The translations under genes were made by a program, and so were the position numbers. Positions 46,901 through 57,487 of a stretch of DNA of 64,000 nucleotides are shown here, piece by piece (the stretch's first letter is position 1; each line of letters begins with the position of its first letter). The notes beneath the pieces are model-generated. The model was not told the origin of the DNA and did not search any database. It saw nothing but the letters and a program-made list of their open reading frames with translations. The stretch comes from Glossina fuscipes (Eukaryota > Arthropoda > Insecta > Diptera > Glossinidae): assembly GCF_014805625.2 (NCBI RefSeq), contig NW_023998431.1, positions 5,303,542-5,367,541 on the forward strand, in the 5' to 3' direction.

Positions 46901-49375
46901 TGTAAGATGCTCATATTATCGAAGAATAGTAGCAACAAATTTTAGTATAATTATAAAATATTTTCGAGGAGAATTAAAAATAGATTATAGTTCTTTGCAT
47001 GCATTTTTGTAAAGACGGAACAAGTCCATATTTTACTTACACTGTCGAGGGATACATTCTGGTTTTTTTTAAAGTTGTTGTAGTTGTTGTTGTTGTAGTT
47101 GTTGTTGTTGTTATTTTTGTAGTTTTTTACAATTGTTTTATGTGTGTATATATTTGCAAAATATGTGTACAAAAAATGTATTGAACATGATGTTTAAGCA
47201 CCTCAACCAAGTTATGTAGCAACAACGGTTTGTAATTTGTTAATTATTATATAAACATAGAAGTAAAAAGTCGGATAGAAAAAGAAAATTGGAAAAAAAA
47301 ACATTACATTGTTTAGCCATTTTCCACGCATTTAAAGGAGAAATACAAATAAAGTGATTAGATACAGCATATGGGTGAGCACAAGAGAATGTGAAACGAA
47401 AGGAATGAATGTTAGTTTTTTTTTTTTTTTGTTTAAAGGACACATTTTTGAGCAACATGATAAAGAACTTACATTCTCCTGTAAACGTAAACTTAGACCA
47501 CGAACTTCTTCGTTGGCATTCTCCAATTGATGAGAAACTTCCAAATAGGAGCGACGTAATTGCATAAGTTCGGTTTGTATAGCAAAACTATTACAAAGCG
47601 ATAATAATAAAGATTAGAGAATAAATATAAACTTCATAACAGGATGCCACAAGTAGTACCTAGTTTCTTCTTCTTCGGCCCTTGAAACTTGGCCTCTAAC
47701 CAAACGATCGGCCAATTCCGCTGATTCAGCTTCTAAAAGCTCATTACGTTGCTTTAGTAAACGATTTTCTCTACGTAATCGCCGCAATTCAATCATCTCT
47801 TCTTGTTCTTTCTTTTTTAAATCTTGATACTCTTTTTCCATTTTTTTCATTCGTTTTGTATTAATTTTAATGGAATAAGCCAATTGANNNNNNNNNNTTT
47901 TTTTCATTCGTTTTGTATTAATTTTAATGGAATAAGCCAATTGAAAGAAAGTCTCTGAATCAGCATCCACCCGTTTAGGAAGTTCTTTTTGAAAGAACTT
48001 TAAAATGTAAAAAGAATTATTAAAAACCAAAACAAAAAAAAAAACAAAAAAAAAACAAAAACAAAAAAGAGGAAAATAAATAAGTAAACAAATAAATACT
48101 CACTTTAAGCATGGCCTCCATATCCAAACATAGTAGAGTATCTTTACCTAGCAGCAATAGTGCTAATGCAACTTTGAATATAAACTCCATGCCTTCGCTA
48201 AGGAAAACATCCATAATGCGACAGCTTATATTTAAGCTTAAAGATGTAGTATACAAGGTAAGAAACCAACTGGAAGCATACATGGTGGTTTGGAAAGCCT
48301 ATAGTTATAAATAAAATGATATCTTAAGTTGAAAGATCTTCTAAGCGAAAATCGTAACAATTCCGAGTATTACTTGTTGCTGGAAGTGTATATGCATTTC
48401 GGGTATTTGCTCTTGCACCAGACTTTCCAACTGATACATACACAAACCCAATTCGGACATAGATGGTTTGAACATGTCTCTCATACGATGCTGCTGCATA
48501 ATTTGCACTAAAACGGCAAATGCTTCCTCCTCGGGCATTTGCATCAGCAAGAGTCCCACAATAAAACCTGAACCCTGGCAATAGCCCACTTCGCGATCGT
48601 GTAAGGAATAGGCCTTGATAACATTAAAGAGAGCCTCCTGTCCAGGGCCGTCCTTTTCCTTAAAAAAATCGACTTCTGGATAAGTGCGGGCTATATCACG
48701 TCTTATCACCTTCTCGCAAGCCGAAGTAGCCTTTATATATTCCGCATACTGTTTCTTATCGGCATCAGTCGCACCACATAACTGTTGCCAAACAATGGCT
48801 CTATTAATGTAATGACAGTATAATGCCTTTAAATGGCTTTCCCATTCAAATGGTTCGATATTTATAGCTCACCTAAAATGATGCGGTATACCGCGTCGTA
48901 CCAATTCTCTAACACAAGGATTTTTACGTTTCAAGGCACCGTCCCAATCATTTAAAATCGTAGCCCACGTAGTCCAAATATCTTCTTCGGCCACCGAAGT
49001 GTGACCATCTTTACATGCGCAAATATCTCGCTTTGTATAATTATACAAATTAATTAACTTGCAATTAAACTCACTTGAATTTAAGCTTATCTGGCTGGTG
49101 TCCGAGTTCTTACGACTATGAGTTGAATGCAATGAATTCAACGATTTTGCATCACTTTCAATTAGTTTATTGGCCGCCTCCAGTTTAGCCAGTAAATCCA
49201 TTTCTGAGGTGGGTAAATTCTCTTCTGCAGCGCATTTTAAATCCATTTTTTTGCACGCGCCACTGCCACTGCTGCTTGTACTACTGCTGCTGCTCGCAGA
49301 GCTGATGTTGCTATTACTGCTATTGCTGTTATTAGTTTCTTGTTGTGCGGTTGTGCTAACAGTTGTAAGGGTCAT
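34004..49375 (-). CDS. Evi5: Evi5-like TBC-domain Rab GTPase-activating protein, 9 coding exons
   Basis: A Rab GAP. Fly Evi5 is linked to Rab11 and recycling-endosome control. Exons on the minus strand: 49375-48873, 48800-48374, 48298-48104, 47997-47660, 47587-47473, 42726-42068, 41987-41870, 41794-41696 and 34144-34004. Phases agree at all junctions, giving 845 aa once the 57-bp artefact at 47888-47944 is removed. The N-terminus is Ser/Asn-rich. The TBC domain starts near RELVRRGIPHHFR (about 156). The catalytic Arg finger is in IRRDIAR (Arg about 206) and the Gln finger in GYCQG (Gln about 243). KMKK-type basic and coiled-coil sequence with the Evi5 signature LLKQRNELLEAESAELADRL follows, then heptad-rich sequence to about 800. 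The last exon encodes a short Ser-rich tail ending STELSS. The start at 49375 is the first ATG after an in-frame stop upstream. Confidence 0.93.
37320..37890 (+). pseudogene. mariner transposase pseudogene (irritans-like)
   Basis: Broken frames give mariner segments in order: WYK-VTEG-EDVDDDD; the paired-like helix-turn-helix part REVAEDVDVSAGSCHAIF-DVLG; AARTVPKF; and at 37670-37720 VITDDETWVYGYDVETN, the conserved block holding the first catalytic Asp. RPERPH/VRSN and FFEYVCG follow as the approach to the second Asp. Several frameshifts and stops are present, and the 3' third is lost. Confidence 0.85.
38508..38880 (+). repeat. Dispersed repeat, family C
   Basis: It begins CACTCTACACCACTTGTAGT and ends GTGTAGGGTATTTAATGGTG with a final CACTATAGTATTTTTACTTG. 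Same order and size class as 11912-12225 and 46166-46500. It contains GTTCAATTTACAGGTCGCAA and a TTTCTAAACACTTGGATGAA block. Confidence 0.7.
39392..39840 (+). pseudogene. Non-LTR retrotransposon reverse transcriptase fragment
   Basis: It translates in part to SFGLNLNVSKIKFMIVSR, typical of the RT region after the FADD motif, then FAYLGSILQ/LGSILHEDCEATGK, the YLGS block seen in many non-LTR elements. Stops and a 108-bp insertion at 39589-39696 break the frame. The clade cannot be assigned from this fragment. Confidence 0.65.
39575..39710. mobile_element. Small 108-bp GC-rich insertion with 14-bp direct repeats
   Basis: GGATCCATATTACA occurs at 39575-39588 and again at 39697-39710, flanking a 108-bp segment that is clearly more GC-rich than its surroundings (for example CCACGGTGGCCCAAG and TTACGCCCCCTGGCG). 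It splits the YLGSILH block of the LINE fragment. The direct repeats look like a target-site duplication. There is no poly-A tail, no terminal inverted repeat and no recognised RNA identity. Confidence 0.6.
40924..40963. repeat. (AT)n microsatellite
   Basis: About 20 perfect AT units in the last Evi5 intron. Confidence 0.9.
44330..44825 (+). repeat. Dispersed repeat, family A
   Basis: CGAGAAGTGATCGTGAAAGC, AAATTTTATTAAAATATCTC, CAGATAGACAGCAGATGGGC and the terminal GCGGTATGGGGTATAAAAAA follow the order of the family-A 3' part at 17980-18270. Confidence 0.65.
45060..46090 (+). pseudogene. Jockey-type non-LTR retrotransposon RT remnant
   Basis: The reverse transcriptase catalytic motif YADD is at 45190-45201, followed by KLFSSL. 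Then VVFDQKLRFHLYVE, LDFIKRWCRELDD and IAKRLNISFVRQVLKY (about 45400-45570) match the conserved 3' RT region of Jockey/Juan-like elements, with ESVQKQFF further on. The frame is broken by stops and shifts. Weak similarity to the C-terminal region continues to about 46090. Inactive. Confidence 0.85.
46166..46500 (+). repeat. Dispersed repeat, family C
   Basis: It starts CCCTACACCGCTTGTGGTAC and AAGGTGTATTAAGTTTGTG. It ends with TAGGGCGTTTAATGGTAGGT and a diverged ATAGTGTCTTTACTTTT terminus. Confidence 0.65.
47074..47112. repeat. (GTT)n/(GTA) trinucleotide repeat
   Basis: Imperfect GTTGTTGTA units, 39 bases, intronic. The valine-rich and asparagine-rich frames it creates are not coding. Confidence 0.85.
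47841..47944 (-). other. Assembly artefact: duplicated 47-mer around a 10-N gap in Evi5
   Basis: The 47 bases at 47841-47887 are repeated exactly at 47898-47944, separated by 10 N (47888-47897). Inside an Evi5 exon this repeats the peptide QLAYSIKINTKRMKK. Removing one copy plus the N block (57 bases) restores normal spacing for the family and keeps the frame. This is a scaffolding or gap-filling error and not biology. Confidence 0.92.
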
Positions 49376-49879
49376 TGCCAATGTTTGCTTTAGCTTCAAC
49401 AGTTTGATGAGGGTTTTCGTTTTCCTATCAAAGCGAGAATAATTTGCGTTGTTATGCGAAATGATTACGAAAATAAACTAAATCACGTTAATGCATTTTT
49501 ATTACTGATGATAATTCCTTTAATTTCCAATTTTCTGGAAATTCATTTTCAAATAACCTTATAGTCGCTATAAGTCCGTATATATAAGTACCCTACACCA
49601 TCCTCATCTAATACTCTTCTTCTTCACTTATTTTCGTGCTAACATACCAAAAATTCTTCCCTGTCGTATAAAGTCATACTTTTTTTATAGAAGGAGTGAC
49701 CCAAAACGTGAATTGGCATAGTTCAAATTTCTTCTTTTCAAAGATCTTATTATTCCGCGTGTGCGTTGTGTGTCGCTTTACTTTCTTGCCTTTTATGCCA
49801 GCTCTTTTATGAGGTAGGGTCAAAAGACCAGGCCCATGTAGTACAAGTAGAATACAAGTAATTTTTATAATAAATTGCT

Positions 49880-50510
49880 ACGATGGATTAAGTTTTTTAA
49901 AGTTTAAAATATTGGAAATTACCCATGGGAAGGAGGCCAAAAAATACTGTTGCATGATTCAAAATTGTTACAAGCAAATTTCATGCCAAGTTACTAGTAC
50001 GCAACAATTTTTATAACAAAATGTTTAAACTTAGACTTTTTTGCCATATAAAGGAGAACTTTCATTAGGAATGGTAATATCACAAGGTCTTCAAAAAATT
50101 AGCGCATCCAATACAAATTTTTTAGATACATTTTTTATGCGAAAATATTAATTTTTCTACCTACTTTTTGTCAAGAAAATTGCAAGTTTTTTGGAAAATA
50201 TTTTTATTGTTTATTGAGGCGTCATAGACACGTCTTAAATTGTCCGGTTTAACCCATTTTCAATAAAGGGCACATAAGGGTAGAACCAGGTCAGTGTAGC
50301 AAATTTCTTCAAAATATTATAACAATTACGACTATTGAGACCGAAATTACATGGGCAGACTTCAGATGGACGGACCGACAGACATATTTGAATTGATTTA
50401 GAAAATGATTCCAATTGATCAATGAAAAACAGATTTATCTTAAGGCCAACTAAGTTTTACAAACATCCGCATAAATTTAATATACGTTGTATCACAAGTG
50501 AAGTAAGATG
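49880..50510 (+). repeat. Dispersed repeat, family A
   Basis: It contains TTGCCATATAAAGGAGAACT, AAATTTCTTCAAAATATTAT, ACATGGGCAGACTTCAGATG and GTATCACAAGTGAAGTAAG in the family-A order. Diverged. Confidence 0.55.
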
Positions 50511-51029
50511 GAAACAGTTCATATTAACATCAGAAATAATTTTAAAACTGAAAAAATATAGAAAGAAGTGCCACTAAGTTTTCCATTCGCCTCGAACTGG
50601 TGGCGGACCTGCACTATGCCCATCAATCTAGCGATAGCTTTTCAAAAGACAGCTAATATCCGCAATATCTTTAGCAAATTTTCAAACCATATTTCCTAGT
50701 ATATCGATGTCACTAGAGTTACTAATAAATATATAGGATTTTAAGCAGTCTTTTTATTTATCTAAAAATACTGGTGCCTTAACACTAACCTGAAAAAAAG
50801 CTATTAAATACAAGTATTCACTAGCCGTACTTACTGGAAACTCGACTGTAATAAACACATTTACCGTATATTAATAAAACGTTGAATACTGTATAAATCA
50901 TACATATTCTAAATCAAGTTGATCCGCGAAATAAATTTAACTGTGTCCGTCTCTGTGTTTTGAGAGACACGATTACAAACTTTACTTATTTACAGTATCA
51001 CGGAATCTGAACTTTTTTTGTTTTTGCTT

Positions 51030-51785
51030 TCTTGCGCATGTGCATAACACTCCAAAGGAGTTGCGATAAATTCAACTTTCATTATATCGCTAACCTTGTC
51101 TGCCCGTGTGCCCGTTTTGTGAGATATTTTGATTAAATTTGATATACTGACACATTTTGGCACCAGCAGGAACGCCGCTGAAAATGGGTGCGATGGGACC
51201 TTTTTTTTTGTCATCAATTTCCAAGAAAAGCCTTAATTTGGAAAGTCGGTATATGAATAAATGTATGAAGCAACGTGGCTGTAACGGTGGCTCGTGGGCC
51301 ATTAATCGATTTGCATGCATATCTGCAACAGATGTTTCCATATCAGTGGAGAGGAACTTCTTTTGCTATATCGAGAATGTCAAAGTTTATCTACGTCATG
51401 ATAGACATATTATCTACCCTTCACTTAATTGAGTAGAAAGTGTTATCAAGATGAATGGTAACTAAAGGCGAATACAATTTTCATTCGTTTGGAAAAGTGT
51501 CATTATTTACATTTTGATAAAAAATTTAAATTTGCCGAGAACTTCTCTAAAGACAACCTCCGTTTAATAGAAATTTATATCGAGTGTTTATAGGAGATAT
51601 CTTCATTTTTGTGACCATGGGTACGTATACCACAGCAATTAACGGACAGCTGGACAGACGGACTGAGAAACATGTTTAGAAGGATGTACATTTGGCACTA
51701 ATCAATAATATATGGACTCTATAAGATCACCTTGTGGGTGTTTCCAACCTTTCGACGAAATGAACATGGATGGGTATAAAAAAAA
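51030..51785 (+). repeat. B-like dispersed repeat
   Basis: It starts CATAACACTCCAAAGGAGTT, the counterpart of the family-B CACCCAAGAGGAAGC start. It continues with CTTGTCTGCCCGTGTGCCCG, has a GACAGACGGACTGAG-type block near 51650 and ends in ATGGGTATAAAAA. Internal order is only partly shared with family B. Confidence 0.45.
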
Positions 51786-52139
51786 AAATTAGTTACACAC
51801 ATATCCAACTTAGCATTCTGGTTTTAAAGAAATGTTTGCTACAAATTTTTAATTCATTAGGTGAGTGCATTGATTTTGCATTTGAAAAATAATTTTTTAT
51901 TTTTACAGTGGTTATTATTATTTGTTATTATTAAATAGGTAATAACAGTAAGATAATTATATGGGAGCACGTCTCAAATTGCACAAGTAATTGTAACCTA
52001 CAGATCGATTTAGAACGTCAGAAGATGAAATTCCATTTACACCGTAAAAGAAGGCGTTTTTTTTTTTATTAAATACATTTTTAAAATAACAATGAAAATT
52101 GTATTTGTCTTTCATGAATTTTTGTTATGACCGCACCTC

Positions 52140-52410
52140 AAAAAAAAAAAAATTAAATTTTAATATTCTATAATATTGATTAGTTGTGGCCGATATTTTC
52201 CACTCCACATACAGGTACTGTAGGTTGGATCGTCGATAAAATATGCGTGCAAGCCTTTACCACTGTATCTGTTAAAGGATTTGAAAGCATTAGTATTTCC
52301 AGTTTATGCTGCGGCGCAGACGATTCTTTTGATATCTTGGAGCAATTTTCAATTTGTAAATTGTTTTCCAAACACGGACAGACGGACAAACATAACTAGG
52401 TATATCCGGA
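52140..52410 (+). repeat. Dispersed repeat, family D
   Basis: AATTAAATTTTAATATTCTA, GTGGCCGATATTTTCCACT, ACAGGTACTGTAGGTTGGAT and a final GACGGACAAACATAACTAGG. The same start recurs at 59996 and the ACAGGTACTGTAGGTT block at 58930. Confidence 0.6.
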
Positions 52411-54236
52411 ATTTGATACTGTTACAAAGGTTTATGAGCTCACAGCTTTCTTACGTATTAAAAAAGTTTTGAAAAGGTTAATATACTGTTACGAAATTCG
52501 CCTTTCACTTCAAGATTCTTTGTTTACAATCAGTTTGTTTAAGGGTAGGACTATTTACATTTTACTTTGACAATGCTTCTCAACTCTGACATTCTTTTTC
52601 AACTCAAATGTTCTTGTCCGACTGACTCCACCTTCCGCAAATTGTCTATTTATATACATTATTACAAGCATATTACCTTTATCTAAGCTTATGACTTCGT
52701 TTTTAATCCGTTAACCTGCTTTCCACTTTTCTCGGTTGGCGGCTGCATGACGCGCCGCCAATATGCACGTGGTTTTTCCTGGTCTAGGAAATTTATTTTT
52801 GTGGGAAAGTTAATTAGCTGAAATGCACTGGATTCGGGATTTCCGTAACAATACTCATATCCTTTGCTATAAGAATGAGTGTAAAAATTATTAAGCTGCA
52901 TAAAATTTTGCCACTTAAATCAGTTTGACATTGTAACTGTTCGGCAAGTCTGAAGACCTTATGCGACCTAATTAGGAGGGCTCAGAAATATAATGAGACT
53001 CCGACATGGCCTATGTTTTATATGTCTACGTATAAATATGAGAATATTTATGTGCAAATGGAAAGCAGAGAACGCAGAAAATATTAAGCCTCCAGGAGAC
53101 AGATTTGATTCGAATATGTGCAATATATAATAAGGAAATGCAGCATTTTGCATTCGAAACATTTACGATCACGAATGATTGCCGAAAATGTGAAGCCAAC
53201 TTCACTTTAACTCTTCTTTATATTTTTCCTGTTTTTTTCATATATAACGTCCCACTTTTCATTTTTCATTCGAAAACGATCAAAATGAGATATGCTGTGC
53301 ACTCTTGTAATTTATGTAAACTACACAACCTGCAGTAAGAGTATATTAATCGTGGATGCGAATATATGCGATACCAAAACAGGTCGGGATAGATCCTGCT
53401 TTTATTAATTATGTCTTTTCGCTTGTCTGGCTGATTTAAATTCTTGCATTGAGCTTGCGTTAAACTTAAGTTTTGAGTTAGTTTGGTGAAATTTAATTCA
53501 CTCATATATTTAAGTCTAGAGACGAAACCTCTACAAAATGCCTTATATCGAATCATCGCAATTTTCGCAATTATCTCTCATTTATTACCATATTATAAAA
53601 AGCTCGTCGTAAAAAGAAAATTGTCGTTCTTGTGAACCCCCTTTTAAGCCCCTTCTCTCCTTGACATCGTTTTTATTAACAATTAACATATACAGGATTA
53701 TAGGGCAACAAGTACGAATTTGCAGTGTTTTATGATTAAAATTGTTGCAGATTACAGACTAAATAAATGCAATGTTTGCATTAAATTTGGACCGAATTTG
53801 CCCATTTCTTTGATACTCTTCCGATATAAATATTCTAATGGCAGCAAGACCCAATTTTTGAAAAGAAAGAGTTATATAACAAAAGGAGGTAAAAACTGAT
53901 AAGTTCTTTAGGGAAAAATAAAAAAAGCGGACCGCGTTGGTTCGCGTTTTGGACGCTCTGCTCCCCAAAACATTTTTTCAAAACAAAATTTGCATTAAAT
54001 TCTTCATTCCTGTTAAATTCTTGGCTTTGTATAGTTCGTGCATCCAATGATGCACCTTGATAAAGTTATAACGTTTCAACGCGGTTTTATTTATGTTTTA
54101 TATTCTAATTTGGACTTGATATATTGTTGAAATTCGCTTGAAATTCGCAAAATTCTTCCCCTTATTTTCGGTATGTTTTTTTATTGTTTTTATTCATTCA
54201 ATACAGACTCAAATAAAAATGCTAATGTTATGAATT

Positions 54237-54263
54237 GAGTGCTTCACTTGCCAAATCGATTAA
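54237..54263. repeat. Left terminal inverted repeat
   Basis: Begins GAGTGCTTCACTTG and continues with CCAAATCGATTAA. Pairs with 55740-55766 with 3 mismatches. Confidence 0.8.
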
Positions 54264-54360
54264 ATCCATTTTAAAACAAATTTCTCGAATAATAAGTATT
54301 AACACCACTAAATGACAAAATCGTTTTAGCCATTGAATAATAAATAATTTATGTTAGAAG

Positions 54361-54377
54361 CCAATTTGATTAACTCC
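54361..54377 (+). repeat. Subterminal copy of the TIR core
   Basis: CCAATTTGATTAACTCC matches the internal motif CCAAATCGATTAACTCC (55523-55539) at 15 of 17 positions, in the same orientation as the left TIR. Confidence 0.55.
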
Positions 54378-54670
54378 ATACTATAATGTATTTACGTCAT
54401 AATAAAAATCCGCTGCACTATTTTTCGTCTCCTACGGAGACATCTGAAAGTTGTTCGTTTAATTTCATTATTCACGTTAGACGAGAGCTGTTATCGCTCA
54501 CACGAACTAAGTACGAGAAAAATAAAATATAAATTATTTGTATTCGAACTACCACAAGTGAAGAAACTTATAAATTTCAATTTTCAATTCAATTGTGACT
54601 TCTTTAAAAAAAAAAAAAAAAAAAAACCGTTATAACATTAACAATAAGAATTATTTAAGTAAGAAAAATA

Positions 54671-55432
54671 ATGGACCGGATGGTTCTTCAATGCAAATTA
54701 CTGGCAGAAAAATCGGCTCAAAAAAAACGATTTTGTATTTATTCGGATTCGTCCTCTGATCACAGCAATGAAAAAATCGCAGCAAACAATTCGATTGGAC
54801 GAAAAAGAAGCCATAATCCTGGTAAATGGGACCGAGATGTCCACAAGCGTGACAGAATAAAAGATTTAGGATACAGAAATATAGATGGACGTATAACATC
54901 TAAAAAAATATTTGCTTGTCTGCCATGTCGATGTCGTCAGACGTGCCATGAAAAAATTATTTCGGATGAAAGAAAAGCTGCCATGGAGGCATTTTATCAG
55001 TTAGAGAGTCAAGTTGAGCAAAATATTTCTTTAAGCGGGTGCATTGAAGTCAAAGAAATAAAAAAAAGGCGCCCGAAGAATAACAGTAAAACTGCGAGAC
55101 CACGTTCTTTCACGTGTTATTTTCGATGACTCGGAAAAGATGATATTTCGGTTTGCAAAAAATAGCCTAAGGATACCTATCAGATAAGCGACGGACGACT
55201 ATTCGACTGCTGCTGCAAGGAACAAGTTTCGTTGCTGGTTGATCATCGTGGTTGCCACGTTCCAGGTAACAAAATTGATGACACATATGCTATAAAACAT
55301 ATAAACTCATTTCCCGCATACACAAGCCACTACGCAACAGCTTATAACCCAAAGAGAAAATACTTAAGTCCGGACTTAAATATTAAGAAAATCTCTCTCG
55401 ACGTCCCGCAATGTACAGAAGAAAATATATAA
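54671..55432 (+). pseudogene. Broken transposase-like gene of the TIR element
   Basis: The first open frame, 54671-55129 (152 codons), carries a basic segment (KWDRDVHKRDR), then the Cys cluster ACLPCRCRQTCHEK, which I recognise from a large family of insect mobile-element proteins with a PC-C--C motif. A frameshift near 55125 and an in-frame stop near 55168 follow. The family continues in another frame with TYQISDGRLFD and DHRGCHVPGNKIDD, then the diagnostic HINSFPAYTSHYATAYNPKR and KYLSPDLNI. It stops at 55430-55432, well short of the family's usual length, and the C-terminal catalytic part is missing. It cannot encode an active transposase. Confidence 0.8.
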
Positions 55433-55512
55433 CCAGTGAACAATAGGTTTATATAATGACATTTTTCCGTAATAAAGGAATAATTCAAAGACTGGATTTC
55501 AATTAATAATTT

Positions 55513-55540
55513 GCCTTCACTTGCCAAATCGATTAACTCC
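55513..55540 (+). repeat. Internal copy of the TIR in direct orientation
   Basis: Contains CTTCACTTGCCAAATCGATT and AACTCC. It extends into ACTCC, which the outer left TIR lacks but the right TIR region has (GGAGTTAATCGATTTGG at 55736). It can therefore pair better with the right end than the outer left TIR does. Confidence 0.7.
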
Positions 55541-55739
55541 CCCAATCACGAAAAAATTGTAGTAATAATAACAATCACTCCAAGTATATTCCATCTTATA
55601 CTTTCTCTATGTCGCCATATCAAATAGGCGTGTGCAACAGTGCAGCCTAGATTGTATTTTCAAATTTTTAATTTGGAAAGAATTTTAAAAAACAATATAT
55701 GATATTTTATCATTTTTCTCAACTTTTTGTTTTACGGAG

Positions 55740-55766
55740 TTAATCGATTTGGCAACTGAAGCATCC
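55740..55766. repeat. Right terminal inverted repeat
   Basis: Reads TTAATCGATTTGGCAACTGA then AGCATCC on the plus strand, the inverted partner of 54237-54263. Confidence 0.8.
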
Positions 55767-55770
55767 AATT

Positions 55771-57456
55771 AATGCGATCTTTTCTACTAAGTTTTGTATT
55801 CTTTTGAAAGGAGGCTTATGATGTTTCATTATGGCATCGTATATTAATGTATTAAGCAAAAGTAACTAAATAGAATTAATTTTGTATTATTTCGAGGTGA
55901 ATTCAGAATCAATTCAAATGTTCTTCAAACATTAAAAAATAAAATTAAATAAGGCTTGTAATGTGAGAAAAATTAAAATGAAAATAATCAATAAATTTAT
56001 CAGTTTTCTCCCTACTACTAATTTTTGCATTCTACACCAGCGGGAAGGACTTCAGATAGACCCACGTTTGTGTTCAACATGCAGGTCGCAATTTTTGAAA
56101 TATTTAGACGAAACTTGACACACTGTCATGCTGTCAAGGGCAATGCTTATGCTATCTTCATTTTTGAGACAATGACGTTGATCATACGTTATTATCGATA
56201 TATATTATCATCGGTATCTCGTAAACTAAACTAGACTAAATAGACTAAATAAATTGTTCTCAGGTCTTTAAAGTTCTGTTCATATAAATAAAATTCACTA
56301 CAAAATTTTGAAGCTTTACAAGTCTTACGATCGTTTTTTTGAAGCTCAAAATACCTACATGGTATTTCCAGTGTTAAGAAGGCTCCGATGCCTTCCACTA
56401 TGCGTTAAAAATATTTGCTATATCTGATGTAATGCGCATGATTTAAAGGCTTTTAACAGAAAATTAATTTTTTCTTAATTACTTTGCTAAAGTAATTTTT
56501 CAATTAAAAATTCCCATAAATTAATCATCTTATAAACAACGCAAAGAACGCATTTCCTCATACATTGTATATGTAAGTTGAGTATGCAATAAACTTGTTA
56601 GGTAAATGAATTCAAAATTGAGACAATGAGATATTTAAAGAAATCTAACCATATATTTGAATACATTATTGTGTTATCATAGACTATACGTACACATATT
56701 TTTATGTAAATAAATATAATATATATATATATGTATTATCAATTTATAGCTGAGATCGAATATAAACGAAAAATTAATGCATTCTATAATACTTCCGTCT
56801 AGAAACCATGCAACAACAGTAGCTTTGACCCTATTTCAGTTATTAATTTTCAATTTTCAATGCTTCACCAAAACAAGTCAATCTATTGTAGAAGAGTGAA
56901 AACCAGTGAAAACTCGAAATTCGATTCAATATTAGCATAAAAGTTGCTTCAAAACGAGTAAACACTTTTTTCTCTTTTAAATAAATTTAACGTAAAATTT
57001 TTCTTCCATTAAAAAAAATCAGTTACAATCTATTACAAAATCAAATTGAAACAAGAATTCATAAAGCAAGTTAAATGAAGAATAGTAGAAAAGTGTTATT
57101 CAATTTGAATCAAACTTTCAATGGCTGCCAAGAAGCTTCTGTTTAGATAAATTATGATATTTACATTGAATGTCTGCATCGTTACCGTAATTCTAAGCGA
57201 AGGAAATATAAAACTGATTTTCTGGGCAGGTCTATGAAAAAAATTTGGAATTAAACTCGCTCTTCCAGTGATTACACTTAGTGGGACGGACATCCATCTC
57301 AGCGGGCGACCGGCGATTATTGGATCTCGACTAACAACTGAAAGATCGTGGATTCAAATCTCAAGTGCGGTAGAGTTTTTAATAAAAACTGATAGCCTTA
57401 GATGCCAGTGCTTTAAGACTTTAATCTTAAAACTTATTTCTCTGACCAAACCAATT

Positions 57457-57487
<31 letters not shown>

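Larger units (their letters stand above)
42727..47472 (-). other. Evi5 intron 5 (4.7 kb)
   Basis: It lies between exons encoding ...LSLRLQEN and NNSRQSSLDEL, both phase 0. It contains a family-A repeat (44330-44825), a Jockey-type LINE remnant (45060-46090), a family-C repeat (46166-46500) and a GTT/GTA repeat. The stretch 42730-44320 shows no recognisable element. Confidence 0.75.
49376..54232. other. Region upstream of Evi5, no host gene
   Basis: It contains the Evi5 5' leader (undefined length) and dispersed repeats: family A at about 49880-50510, B-like at about 51030-51785 and D at about 52140-52410. Short frames at 52689-52901 and 53105-53556 have no recognisable similarity. No clear core promoter for Evi5 could be identified. 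Confidence 0.5.
54233..55770 (+). mobile_element. TIR DNA transposon with 4-bp AATT duplication (Sola-like)
   Basis: Terminal inverted repeats of 27 bases (54237-54263 and 55740-55766) match at 24 positions, with shared core TTGCCAAATCGATTAA. Each end is flanked directly by AATT (54233-54236 and 55767-55770), consistent with a 4-bp target duplication. A broken transposase-like gene lies inside (54671-55432). 4-bp duplications are a hallmark of the Sola superfamily. The assignment rests on that and on the protein type, and is inference. AATT is palindromic and common in AT-rich DNA, so the duplication alone is weak evidence. Confidence 0.75.

Noticed and set aside
46951..47184. Asn-rich and Val-rich frames
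   Set aside because: They are translations of the GTT/GTA trinucleotide repeat inside an Evi5 intron.
49170..49442. Leu-rich plus-strand frame opposite Evi5 exon 1
   Set aside because: It is the antisense of the Ser/Asn-rich Evi5 N-terminus and has no independent support.
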